From an uncultured Lachnospiraceae bacterium (GTDB lineage Bacteria > Bacillota > Clostridia > Lachnospirales > Lachnospiraceae): a DNA stretch of 64,000 bases. Under the pieces are notes generated by a model. It did not search any database. It saw nothing but the letters and a program-made list of their open reading frames with translations, and had not been told where the DNA came from. The translations under genes and the position numbers were made by a program. Every line of letters starts with the position of its first letter. The stretch's first letter is position 1. The DNA is taken from assembly GCA_910577015.1 (NCBI GenBank), contig CAJTKU010000002.1, positions 325,392-389,391 on the forward strand. The letters are read 5' to 3'. Positions 8,388-17,207 of this stretch are shown here, piece after piece.

Positions 8388-10105
8388 AAAAAAATGCGCC
8401 TTTACGGATTGCGGCGGCAGTTCTTTTTGTGCTTGCAATGACGATTGCCGCAAGGCTTTTTTCGAGATTTGCATTTCAGATAAACGATGACTTTTACATA
8501 AGCAGGCTTGCGGCCGGGATTGAAACAGGGATTCCCGAGGATAAACTGTATTTTTGCGGCGCCGTTTTTTCAAAGGCACTCTGGCTTTTATATTCCATAA
8601 GCGCCTCTGTTCCCTGGTATTCGCTTATCCTGGAGGGAAGCCTGTTTTTTGTAAGTGTATTTGTACTGTGCAAATTTTTAAAGAAAGCAGAAAAAAAATG
8701 GGAAATTGCCACGGTTTTTTTCTGTTTCGGCATATACTGGCTGTTTTTTGTCATGCCGCAAATGATAAGCCTCAGTTTCTTTGTGGTGCCGGCCGCGATG
8801 TGCTGCGCCGCCATCCTGCATTATTATTGTGAAAGCGGTAAAATAGGAACTTACATTGTAAGCTTCCTGCTTCTTTTTGCTGCCGTTGAAATCAGGCGGG
8901 AGGCGGCAGTGATGGCAATTCCGTTTGCAGGCATGGCATTTCTGGGAAAGGTTCTGCCTGTGATTCGCGAAAAAAAGGTTGTAATAGCAAACTTTTGTTT
9001 TGCCATGGCGTGCGGGCTGGTTTTTGTGGTACATATATTTTTATGGAATATGGCATACGGAAGCCCGGAATGGAAAGAATATGCGGCTTATACGAAGGCA
9101 AGGAGCGCATTGTTTGATTACTGCATTTTGCCGGATTACAGTGAAGAAACCAAAGAGATTTATGAATCCGCTGGCATATCGGAAAGTGAGTTGAAGATAC
9201 TGACGGAGGATAATCATCTGACATTCAATACGGAATTTGATGCAGACACCATACAGATGCTGAGAAGCGCTTTTGGGGATACTCTGAATGCAGAGAAACC
9301 TTCCTTGCCGGAGTGCTTTTTGACGGCAGCCGGACGAAAGGTGAAGGAGATTCCGACATTGAGCGGCCTGATTGTGCTTGTTTACGGATGGCTGCTTTAC
9401 GGGGCGGTCAGAAACAGGGGACAAAGAAAACGCCGGCTGGCGGAACTGGCGTCGGCATATGCGGTGAGCCTTTTGGCATGGATGGTTTGTGTATACCGGG
9501 GAAGGATACTCGAGCGGGTTTCGGTATCCCTGTATTATTTTGAACTGAGTCTTCTGCTTGGCCTGGTTCTGGCGTATGCCGGGCAGGAAAGGGAGGAAAA
9601 AGAAGAGAAGCGTAAACGCCTGGTATTTTGTCTGGGCAGCGTATGTATCGCGTTGCTTTTCGGACTCGGTTACCTGAAGTGGAAAAGGGATTGCAATTCC
9701 GGAATGCTTGACTGGGCATCGGCAGATTATCGGGAATTGGCAGGGTACATGGGGGAACATGAAGATAATTTTTATTATCTTGATATATCCATGGTTTCTA
9801 CCCTTACGAAAGAGGTTTTTGAAGAACAGGATGTGAACGTCAATCAGGCGTTGATGGGCGGCTGGCTGCCAAGGACGCCGTATTACCATGAAAAATATGA
9901 ACAGTACGGTTTAGGCGGGGTAAAAGAAGACTTGTTAAAACCGAATGTCTTTCTGGTGTTTCAGGGAGAAGATTCCGAGGTTAAGGAAAGACTGCTGGCA
10001 TACCTTTATGAACAGGATATGCGCATGGTATTTGAAACGAAGGACATAGTAAAAACAGAAGTCGGAACTGTATTTGAGATAGTGGGGATTGCAGACGGAG
10101 GATAA
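8381..10105 (+). CDS. Large polytopic membrane protein, GT-C-like, tandem copy 1
   Basis: A 574-residue protein with roughly ten hydrophobic segments in its first 420 residues and a soluble C-terminal region of about 150. After the first membrane segment lies FQINDDFYISRLAAG. Acidic pairs in the first outer loop are typical of GT-C lipid-linked glycosyltransferases, but I cannot assign a family with confidence. It overlaps the preceding oxidoreductase gene by 7 bp, and a GGAGGA site sits 11 bp before the ATG. The next gene is a near copy. Its place in a nonulosonate operon suggests a sugar- or lipid-handling step at the membrane. No catalytic function can be claimed. Confidence 0.75.
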   Translation: MLKKNAPLRIAAAVLFVLAMTIAARLFSRFAFQINDDFYISRLAAGIETGIPEDKLYFCGAVFSKALWLLYSISASVPWYSLILEGSLFFVSVFVLCKFLKKAEKKWEIATVFFCFGIYWLFFVMPQMISLSFFVVPAAMCCAAILHYYCESGKIGTYIVSFLLLFAAVEIRREAAVMAIPFAGMAFLGKVLPVIREKKVVIANFCFAMACGLVFVVHIFLWNMAYGSPEWKEYAAYTKARSALFDYCILPDYSEETKEIYESAGISESELKILTEDNHLTFNTEFDADTIQMLRSAFGDTLNAEKPSLPECFLTAAGRKVKEIPTLSGLIVLVYGWLLYGAVRNRGQRKRRLAELASAYAVSLLAWMVCVYRGRILERVSVSLYYFELSLLLGLVLAYAGQEREEKEEKRKRLVFCLGSVCIALLFGLGYLKWKRDCNSGMLDWASADYRELAGYMGEHEDNFYYLDISMVSTLTKEVFEEQDVNVNQALMGGWLPRTPYYHEKYEQYGLGGVKEDLLKPNVFLVFQGEDSEVKERLLAYLYEQDMRMVFETKDIVKTEVGTVFEIVGIADGG

Positions 10106-10113
10106 TGCGGGAA

Positions 10114-11838
10114 ATGTTGAAAAAAAATGCACCATTACGGATTGCGGCGGCAGTTCTTTTTGTACTTGCAATGACGATTGCCGCAAGGCTTTTTTCAAAA
10201 TTTACATTTCAGATAAACGATGATTTTTACATAAGCAGGTTTGCAGCAGGGATTGAAACGGGGATTCTCGAAGATAAACTGTATTTTTGCGGCGCTGTTT
10301 TTTCAAAAGTGCTCTGGCTTCTATATTCCGTCAGCGCCTCTGTCCCGTGGTATTCGCTTATCTTGGAGGGAAGCCTGTTTTTCGTAAGTGTATTTATACT
10401 GTGTAAATTTTTAAAAAAAGCAGAAAAAAAATGGGAAATTGCCACGGTTTTTTTCTGTTTCGGCATATACTGGCTGTTTTTTGTCATGCCGCAAATGATA
10501 AGCGTCAGTTTCTTTGTGGTGCCGGCTGCGTTGTGCTGCGCCGCTATCCTGCATTATTATAGCGGAAACGGTAAAGCAGGAACCTATATTGTAAGTCTCC
10601 TTCTCCTCTTTGCCGCTATTGAAATCAGGTCTTCTGCGGCAGTGATGGCAATTCCGTTTGCCGGAGCGGCATTTCTGGGAAAGGTTCTGCCTGTGATTCG
10701 CGAAAAAAGGGCTGTAATAGCAAACCTTTGTTTTGCCATGGCCTGCGGCTTTGTCTTTATTATGAATGCAAATATGAGAAATATGGCGTTCGGAAGCCCG
10801 GAATGGGAGGAATATTCCGTTTATTCAAATGCAAGGGGTGCATTGTTTGACTACTGTTCTTTGCCGGATTATGATGAGGAAACCAAAGAGATTTATGAAT
10901 CCGTGGGAATATCGGAAAGCGGGTGGAAGATACTGACGAAGGATAATCATCTGACGTTCAACACGGAATTTGATGCAGACACCATGCAGATACTGCGAAA
11001 CACTTTCGGAGATACCATGAAGATAGCGAAACCCTCCCTGCCGGAGTGTTTTTTGACGGCAGCCGGACGGAAGGTGAAGGAAGTTCCGACACTGAGCGGA
11101 CTGATTGTGCTTGTTTACGGATGGCTGCTTTACGGGGCGGTCAGAAACAGGGAACAAAGAAAACGCCGGCTGGCGGAGCTGGCGTCGGTATATGCGGTGA
11201 GCCTTTTGGCATGGATGGTCTGTGTATACCGGGGGAAGCTGCCCATGAGGATTTCGGTATCCCTGTATTATTTTGAACTGAGTCTTCTGCTTGGCCTGGT
11301 TCTGACGCACTTTGGGCAGCAAAGGGAGGAAAAAGAAGAGAAGCGTAAACGCTTGGCATTCTGTCTGGGCAGCATATGTATCGCGCTGTTCTTCGGAAAG
11401 AGTTATCTGGAAATGAACAGGGCCTGCAATGCTACAATGCTTAACGGGGTATCGGCTGCTTATCAGGAACTGGAAGCTTATATGGGGGTGCATCAGGACA
11501 ATTTTTACTATATGGATGTAACGATAGCTTTTGACCTTACGGGGGAGATTTTTGCAGAACAGGAAATCAGCGTCAATCAGGCGTTGATGGGCGGCTGGCT
11601 GCCAAGGACGCCGTATTACCATGAAAAATATGAACAGTACGGTTTAGGCGGGGTAAAGGAAGACTTGTTGAAACCGAATGTTTTTCTGGTATTTAAAGGC
11701 GAGGACGCCGAGGCGAAGGAAAGACTGCTGACATACCTTTATGAGCAGGATACGCGCATGGTATTTGAAACGAAGGACATAGTAAAAACAGAAGTCGGAA
11801 CGGTATTTGAGATAGTGGGGATTGCAGACGGAAATTAG
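10114..11838 (+). CDS. Large polytopic membrane protein, GT-C-like, tandem copy 2
   Basis: A 574-residue tandem duplicate of the upstream gene. Most of the protein is nearly identical, notably the first about 130 residues and the last about 90, with a shared GGWLPRTPYYHEKYE block. Clusters of change fall around residues 215-310 and 430-490. The ATG at 10114 is preferred to the one at 10105 because the protein then begins MLKKNAPLR exactly as copy 1 does, and the GGAGGA site is again 11 bp upstream. The outer-loop pair reads QINDDFYISR as in copy 1. Divergence concentrated in two segments suggests different acceptor or donor choice, or relaxed constraint. The function is unknown. Confidence 0.75.
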   Translation: MLKKNAPLRIAAAVLFVLAMTIAARLFSKFTFQINDDFYISRFAAGIETGILEDKLYFCGAVFSKVLWLLYSVSASVPWYSLILEGSLFFVSVFILCKFLKKAEKKWEIATVFFCFGIYWLFFVMPQMISVSFFVVPAALCCAAILHYYSGNGKAGTYIVSLLLLFAAIEIRSSAAVMAIPFAGAAFLGKVLPVIREKRAVIANLCFAMACGFVFIMNANMRNMAFGSPEWEEYSVYSNARGALFDYCSLPDYDEETKEIYESVGISESGWKILTKDNHLTFNTEFDADTMQILRNTFGDTMKIAKPSLPECFLTAAGRKVKEVPTLSGLIVLVYGWLLYGAVRNREQRKRRLAELASVYAVSLLAWMVCVYRGKLPMRISVSLYYFELSLLLGLVLTHFGQQREEKEEKRKRLAFCLGSICIALFFGKSYLEMNRACNATMLNGVSAAYQELEAYMGVHQDNFYYMDVTIAFDLTGEIFAEQEISVNQALMGGWLPRTPYYHEKYEQYGLGGVKEDLLKPNVFLVFKGEDAEAKERLLTYLYEQDTRMVFETKDIVKTEVGTVFEIVGIADGN

Positions 11839-11859
11839 TTTGGAAAAAGGACGTGGGAC

Positions 11860-13017
11860 ATGCAAAAATATTCTGAAAAAGATATGTTTGATTTCATAGA
11901 GTCGTGCAGGGAGATGAACTTCTTTGCGGATGTTGTCACACCCCTGCATGTGCTGGGGGTTGAAGCCGCCATCTATCATTTGGCGTCGGAAGGGGTAAAG
12001 CTGAAAGGGTGCATTGCAGTAATGGCGCATTCCCTTACCGGTTATGCCGTATCGGAAGAAAGCTTCCATGTGATAGACGGAGTGGATACCAAGCTGGTGC
12101 AGATGTCAACCGATTACATTGCCCGGAGCTTTTCTCAGAAACTGCAAAGAAGATGGAAGCGGTTTCGTTTCTATGCAAAGCTTCGGAAGCCTGAACCGGA
12201 AAAACCGGTTTTTTACTATATTACGCCTTATAAGCCGTCCTTTGATACCATCATAAAACTTACGGAAATAAAAAGCGGGTACCGTCTGCAAATCATTGTG
12301 ACGGATGAAGGGCTGGCGAACTATATCCGCAGCCCTTACGGAATACAAAAATGCATTATACCGGAATGGGGGTTTTACTGGACGCTGAAAAATGTGTGGA
12401 CTATTCTGGTGGAAGAAAGACGGTTCGTGAAACAGGTCAGGAAAGCTGGAATGATATCTGACTTTACAATACTTTGGAAGCAGCAGGGGAAATGGGTTCC
12501 AAACCCGGCGTGCGTAGAGGCGTATAAGGCAATCCTTTCCCAAAACGCAAGGGAAGGAGCCTATCCGTATTACGGAGGCGCGGTTCTTCTCAATGCCAGC
12601 CTGTTATATGAAACAAAAATATTGAAAAAGCCGGATGATATCCGGATATACAAGGAAATCGGCCGCGAGCTGAAACAGATGGGAATCCCTCTGGTTGCAA
12701 AACCGCATCCTAGGGAAAAAGAACTTTCCTGGTATGAAGACCTGGACTGTATTGTCGAAAAGGAAAGCGCAATTTCCCAGGAAGCTATTTTGGCAAGTCT
12801 TAATGTATTGCCCAAATGTGTGATAGGTGATTCCAGTACAACGCTGGTAACCTCCGCCGTCCTGTTTGGTATCAAGACAATTTCCATCAGCAGGCTGATT
12901 AATAAAAAATACTTATATGATGCACACTATTTTGACGGGTTTGATAAATCCTTTTCCAATCTTGTTTTAATGCCGGAGAGCATGGAAGAGTTAAAAAACA
13001 TGTTAGAAAGGCTGTAG
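11860..13017 (+). CDS. Polysialyltransferase/sialyltransferase-family protein
   Basis: A 385-residue soluble protein. It shows the two short motifs expected of bacterial GT-B sialyl/polysialyltransferases: an HP motif (VAKPHPREKEL, about residue 282) and a Ser/Thr-rich CMP-binding motif (CVIGDSSTTLVTSAVLFG, about residue 325). An early DVVTPLHVLGVEAA segment matches the N-terminal Rossmann domain. These motifs are known from GT52 and the POLYST family. Downstream of a CMP-nonulosonate synthetase it is the obvious candidate to transfer the legionaminic-type sugar to an acceptor, possibly processively. Single transfer versus polymerisation cannot be told from sequence. Confidence 0.75.
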   Translation: MQKYSEKDMFDFIESCREMNFFADVVTPLHVLGVEAAIYHLASEGVKLKGCIAVMAHSLTGYAVSEESFHVIDGVDTKLVQMSTDYIARSFSQKLQRRWKRFRFYAKLRKPEPEKPVFYYITPYKPSFDTIIKLTEIKSGYRLQIIVTDEGLANYIRSPYGIQKCIIPEWGFYWTLKNVWTILVEERRFVKQVRKAGMISDFTILWKQQGKWVPNPACVEAYKAILSQNAREGAYPYYGGAVLLNASLLYETKILKKPDDIRIYKEIGRELKQMGIPLVAKPHPREKELSWYEDLDCIVEKESAISQEAILASLNVLPKCVIGDSSTTLVTSAVLFGIKTISISRLINKKYLYDAHYFDGFDKSFSNLVLMPESMEELKNMLERL

Positions 13018-13026
13018 GGGTATGGA

Positions 13027-15045
13027 ATGAAAAAAATAAAGATAAACAGGATTATGTATATATGGATTTTGCTTCTGGTTCTTTTTACAGGCATGACGAC
13101 GGCGGCCGGCAAAACGCCCCCGGCGGCAGGACTGGTTTTCTTTTTGTTTCAGATACTGTTTATCCTGCTTCCGGGAGCTGGCGTGCTTGCAGTCATGGGG
13201 ATTAAAACGGTTTCTAAACTGGAATTGGTTTCTTTCAGCTACGGCATAGGATATGCCGTCAATATTATCACATATTATCTGGTAATGCTGTCGGGAATAA
13301 AGTCGTATGTAATCTGGGTTTTGTGTCTGGAATCCCTGCTGGCGGCAGGGGTTTTATACAAAAGAAAGGATTGCCTGCTGACACCGGAAGAGGATACGGC
13401 GGGCAACATTATCTGCGGCGCTATGCTGGGCATTTTATTTCTCTGCAGGTTCTTCTTATATTTCTCTGTTAATAAAATACCGTCTGTGGGTGAGACCAAT
13501 TTTTTTACGGCAGACCTGATGTACTATATAGGTAATTCTGTCGAAATGGCAAAGGAATGTCCTCCGATGGATTTCAGGTGGCATATACAGCCTTATAAAT
13601 ATCATTTGTTCGGCAGCGCACAGATGGCCCTGCTGCAGATGGTGGTGAAAATCCCCATGGTAATGCTGGAGTTTTCCTATGGTTTCATACAGCCCTGCAT
13701 TCTGCTGGTATTTAGTGTATACAGTCTGTTGAAACGCCTCGGCATCCGGACAAAGCTTTGCGCATTGGGATTGTTTGCCGTACTTTTTATGACGGGCTGG
13801 GAAGAAGGGGCTTTGTGTACCTATGCTGCGCATATGCTTATTGTGCCGTTTGGTTTTGACATCGGTCTTGCATATATGATGCTGTCCGTTTTGTTTTACC
13901 TCCTGTATCTGCGGGAGGAAAAGATAAATGCAGGAATCCTGTCGGCGCTGCTGCTTTTTTCCGCTGTATGTACCGGCGCAAAGGGACCATTTGCAGTGGT
14001 GTTTGTAGGGGCGGTCGGCATTGACTGTGCATACAGGTTTTTGGTAAAGCGTGCGTATAAGCCTACATTGGCTGTCGGCTTCGGTGTGCTGGGCGTTTTC
14101 CTGCTAATCTTTTTTGGAGTTATCAGCGAAGGGTTCAACACGGTAAGCGGCGGCAACGGCCTGAAAGTTCAGCCGTTAGAAATCATGCTTGACAGCAGGG
14201 CCGGAGGGGCGGCGCTCAGATGCCTGCCGGCATGGCTGCCCCGTGGCGTCAGGTACGGGCTTGCCACGGCCGCTTATTTGCTATTGGCTATTCCTGGTCT
14301 GGGGATGCTGCCGGTAATGCTTTTGGCAATCAGGAAAAAAATAAACAGGGACGCGTTGGAAAAAAACCTTATATTCATATATCCGGTTGTAATAGGGATT
14401 GCGTTGGGGCTTGCTACCAGCCAGAGCGGATATTCCCAAATGTATTTTCTTTTCGCCGGTATTCCCTTTGTATCAGTGTTGGTGATAAAAGCATTGTCGG
14501 GCATGGACGGCCGGCATAAAAATCTGGTAAGAGGGGGCGTTGCGGCAGTGATACTGTTGCTGGGGGCGTATGGATGTTACCAATATAAGGGTTATTTTAA
14601 AACCGGTATGGAAAACCTGACGAAGGGACCGGGACCGGGTTGGCAGACGGAGCAGCCCAATCTGGTGACGTATGAAGAGTATGAGGCGTATGAATGGATT
14701 CGCAAAAATACGGACGAAAACAGCCTTTTGGTTTCCAATGTGATGCTCCGTCCCAACCACGGCCGCTCTTTTGTCACAGGGGCATTTTCGGAAAGGCATT
14801 TGTGGCTGGAGGGATGGGAATACGGTTATGTGGTAAGGTCTGCAGAAGAAGTGACGCGCCAGCAGGACATAACGGCCCGCGCCATGGAAAATGATGCAGG
14901 CGCAATAGAGACGCTGGTAAATGAAGGAGTGGATTATCTCGTGCAAATCAAGCAGGTTTCTCCCGGCTTTCAGTTGGAGGAACAGTTTGGAATTTTGGTA
15001 TTTGAAAATAACGGGGTGTGCATTTACCGGCTGTATAAGAGTTGA
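13027..15045 (+). CDS. Polytopic membrane protein with C-terminal extracytoplasmic domain, GT-C-like
   Basis: A 672-residue protein with about thirteen predicted membrane spans and a C-terminal soluble domain from about residue 540 (YEEYEAYEWIRKNTDENS onwards). The first large outer loop carries GETNFFTADLMYYIGNS and later WHIQPYKYHLFGSA, a layout common in large membrane proteins of clostridial glycan loci that resemble GT-C glycosyltransferases. No specific family is recognised. It starts 10 bp after the polysialyltransferase-like gene and is the last gene of the operon. The 184-bp hairpin element begins 2 bp after its stop codon and probably ends transcription. Confidence 0.75.
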   Translation: MKKIKINRIMYIWILLLVLFTGMTTAAGKTPPAAGLVFFLFQILFILLPGAGVLAVMGIKTVSKLELVSFSYGIGYAVNIITYYLVMLSGIKSYVIWVLCLESLLAAGVLYKRKDCLLTPEEDTAGNIICGAMLGILFLCRFFLYFSVNKIPSVGETNFFTADLMYYIGNSVEMAKECPPMDFRWHIQPYKYHLFGSAQMALLQMVVKIPMVMLEFSYGFIQPCILLVFSVYSLLKRLGIRTKLCALGLFAVLFMTGWEEGALCTYAAHMLIVPFGFDIGLAYMMLSVLFYLLYLREEKINAGILSALLLFSAVCTGAKGPFAVVFVGAVGIDCAYRFLVKRAYKPTLAVGFGVLGVFLLIFFGVISEGFNTVSGGNGLKVQPLEIMLDSRAGGAALRCLPAWLPRGVRYGLATAAYLLLAIPGLGMLPVMLLAIRKKINRDALEKNLIFIYPVVIGIALGLATSQSGYSQMYFLFAGIPFVSVLVIKALSGMDGRHKNLVRGGVAAVILLLGAYGCYQYKGYFKTGMENLTKGPGPGWQTEQPNLVTYEEYEAYEWIRKNTDENSLLVSNVMLRPNHGRSFVTGAFSERHLWLEGWEYGYVVRSAEEVTRQQDITARAMENDAGAIETLVNEGVDYLVQIKQVSPGFQLEEQFGILVFENNGVCIYRLYKS

Positions 15046-15046
15046 A

Positions 15047-15230
15047 TTTCCGCATTTTGCATTGCGGCATCCCCAACGTGCATTTGTTTCGACGGGGGAC
15101 GTTCTCACTCCGGTAAAAAGCGCAGCGGCACATAAGATGTCAAAAAACGACATCCAAGGGCCGGCGTTTTTACAGGCCCCCTTACGAAATCAAATGCACG
15201 TTGGGGACGCCGCAATGCAAAATGCGGAAA
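15047..15230. repeat. 184-bp hairpin (MITE-like) element with 40-bp terminal inverted repeats, copy A
   Basis: The left arm (15047-15086) and right arm (15191-15230) are inverted copies differing at one of 40 positions, both ending in TTTCCGCAT-type sequence. The interior holds a smaller hairpin (GATGTC/GACATC around AAAAAAC, about 15137-15156). No protein is encoded. Its first half recurs at 63917-64000, so this is a dispersed family. It begins 2 bp after a stop codon and could act as a terminator. No target-site duplication is evident. Confidence 0.85.
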
Positions 15231-15250
15231 CCGGAGCAAGAATCTCAGGG

Positions 15251-15279
15251 TTTACGGTATTTCTTTTATTTGGTATAAT
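15251..15279 (+). promoter_or_regulatory. Sigma-70-type promoter for the 15312 operon
   Basis: TTTACG (15251-15256), a 17-bp spacer and a perfect TATAAT (15274-15279), 32 bp before the start codon at 15312. It lies just downstream of the hairpin element, which marks an operon boundary. Confidence 0.65.
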
Positions 15280-15311
15280 TACATGCAATATGTTTTGAAA
15301 GAAGAGAGAAA

Positions 15312-16412
15312 ATGCGAAAGATAGTATTTCATTTAAACTGCCTCGAGCAGGGCGGCGCCGAGCGGGTTGTCACGACGCTGGCAAATTATCTGGTAAACGA
15401 CGGGTATGAAGTATGGATTGCCACAGAATGGGTTGCCGAAAATGAGTTTGCCATAGACGAACGGATTAGCCGCGTACACGTGGGCCTGACAGGGAAGCAG
15501 GAGGCAAAGTCGAGAAAGGCGCAGTTTTTTTGCAGAGTCGGCAACCTGCGGAAGTTTTTGAAAAGGGAAAGGCCGGACATTGTGATTGCATTTGCACAGA
15601 AAGCCAATTACCGGGCGCTGATGGCGACTGTTTTTACAAACATTCCGGTTATTGTATCGGTGCGGACCGACCCATATCTGCATTATAACGCGAAGAGCGA
15701 CAAATTATTGATTCCTATGTTTTTTACAAGGGCGGCGGGGAATGTTTTTCAGACAGAAGGCGCAAAAAGTTTTTTTGCGCCGGGCATACAGAAAAAATCC
15801 AGGATTATTTTGAATCCCATCAATGACAAATATATTGGCTGTAAAAAGCCGGCGTTTAGACGGAAAGCGGTGGTGCAGTCCGGAAGACTGGTAGATTTCA
15901 AGAATCAACTGATGTTGATAGATGCTTTTGTGAAAGTACACGCAAGGCATCCGGAATATAAACTGGAGATTTACGGAGGGGATTCCGGGGACGGAACGAA
16001 AGAATTGCTGGAGCAGAGCATAGCCCGATATCAGGCAGGGGATTACGTGAAGTTAATGGGCGCCAGCGACAGGCTGGAGGAGCAGCTTGCAGACGCTGCC
16101 TTGTTTGCGTTTTCCTCCGATTGGGAAGGCCTTCCCAACGCCTTAATGGAGGCCATGGCTCTGGGACTTCCCATTGTGGCAACGGACTGTCCGTGCGGCG
16201 GCCCCGCGACCTTGATTCAGGACGGCGTCAACGGGCTTTTAGTGCCGATTAAGGATGCGGACGCCATGGCGGACGGCATATGCAGGCTGATTGAGGATGA
16301 GGAACTGGCGGACAGGCTGGGAGAGGAAGCTGCCAAAATCAGTGAAATTGCAAACGTAAAGGCCATTTGCAGGCAGTGGAAGGATTATATAGAGGAATTG
16401 TGCAGAAAATAG
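15312..16412 (+). CDS. GT4-family glycosyltransferase
   Basis: A 366-residue GT-B glycosyltransferase. The N-terminal acceptor domain begins with HLNCLEQGGAERVVTTLA. The C-terminal donor domain carries SSDWEGLPNALMEAMALG and then GGPATLIQDGVNGLLV, the EX7E region that binds the nucleotide-sugar in GT4 enzymes. No membrane segment is seen, so it probably works peripherally at the inner face of the membrane on a lipid-linked acceptor. It is the first gene after the promoter at 15251-15279, with a GAGAGA-type ribosome site. It is paralogous to the enzyme encoded at 19104. Donor and acceptor are not predictable. Confidence 0.88.
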   Translation: MRKIVFHLNCLEQGGAERVVTTLANYLVNDGYEVWIATEWVAENEFAIDERISRVHVGLTGKQEAKSRKAQFFCRVGNLRKFLKRERPDIVIAFAQKANYRALMATVFTNIPVIVSVRTDPYLHYNAKSDKLLIPMFFTRAAGNVFQTEGAKSFFAPGIQKKSRIILNPINDKYIGCKKPAFRRKAVVQSGRLVDFKNQLMLIDAFVKVHARHPEYKLEIYGGDSGDGTKELLEQSIARYQAGDYVKLMGASDRLEEQLADAALFAFSSDWEGLPNALMEAMALGLPIVATDCPCGGPATLIQDGVNGLLVPIKDADAMADGICRLIEDEELADRLGEEAAKISEIANVKAICRQWKDYIEELCRK

Positions 16413-16427
16413 TGTGAGGAGCAAAAA

Positions 16428-17192
16428 ATGTTTTCATATGAGGATTATCGTAAGATACTGAGAATTATCAAAGGAACCGGAAGGCAGGCGGGGTATAAGG
16501 AAGCGATTGCCAGGGACAGGTTTATCATCATGCGCCATGATGTGGAGTACAGCGTGGAGAGGGCTTATGAACTGGCCAGGGTGGAAGAGAGCATGGATTT
16601 CACTTCCACCTACTTTTTCCAGTGGACCAACAACTCCTACAATATCCTTTCCCGCAAAAATATGGAAATGGTAAAGGATATGCATGAAAGAGGCCATGTA
16701 ATCGGCCTGCATTTTGCCTTAAACGGCATGACGGATATGCAGCGTGCGCGGGGGCAGATAAAAAAAGAAATGGATATTTTAAGTGAAATGTTTGGCTTTC
16801 AGGTGGATACCTTTTCCGTACACAGGCCTTCCAAGGACATTCTCAGGGAAAATATCAAACTGCCGGGTATCTTAAATGCTTATCAGGACGACTTTTTTAC
16901 CTTTGCGGAAAATGTGACGCAGGAAACGCCGGTAGCGGTAAAGTACATGTCTGACGCAAACCATATCTGGCGTTACGGATATCCTGATGAAGAAAATATC
17001 CTGTCTTTTGACAAGGTGCAGATTTTGACGCATCCGTTTGCATGGACCAAGACGGGCTATGACAATTTTGATAATTATAAAACGCTGGTAGTGGAAAAGA
17101 CAAAGGAAGTCATTGACAGCATCGACAATGAATGTAAGGATTTTGGGGAATACAGGGACTGGTTTTTGGAGCACGCGGTATTGCATGAATAA
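16428..17192 (+). CDS. Polysaccharide deacetylase-like (NodB fold) protein
   Basis: A 254-residue protein without a signal peptide, so probably cytoplasmic. FIIMRHDVEYS carries the Asp-containing first NodB motif, and GHVIGLHFALNG looks like the His-bearing metal motif. DTFSVHRPSKD and QILTHPFAWTK could be the later motifs. Such RHDV-type proteins recur in glycan loci and probably deacetylate a sugar nucleotide or lipid-linked sugar, although several are uncharacterised. It lies between a GT4 gene and an asparagine synthetase-like gene, 15 and 16 bp apart, which ties it to the same pathway. A cytoplasmic deacetylation preceding amidation or amination is one reading. Confidence 0.7.
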   Translation: MFSYEDYRKILRIIKGTGRQAGYKEAIARDRFIIMRHDVEYSVERAYELARVEESMDFTSTYFFQWTNNSYNILSRKNMEMVKDMHERGHVIGLHFALNGMTDMQRARGQIKKEMDILSEMFGFQVDTFSVHRPSKDILRENIKLPGILNAYQDDFFTFAENVTQETPVAVKYMSDANHIWRYGYPDEENILSFDKVQILTHPFAWTKTGYDNFDNYKTLVVEKTKEVIDSIDNECKDFGEYRDWFLEHAVLHE

Positions 17193-17207
17193 AACTGGAG
17201 GACGGTT

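Noticed and set aside
9041..9889. 282-residue open frame on the - strand, with a similar one at 10825-11622
   Set aside because: Both are the antisense of the duplicated membrane proteins, so they recur only because the genes are duplicated.
14921..15298. 125-residue open frame across the end of the membrane gene and hairpin element
   Set aside because: It overlaps a real gene in another frame and reads through the inverted repeat; no domain is seen.
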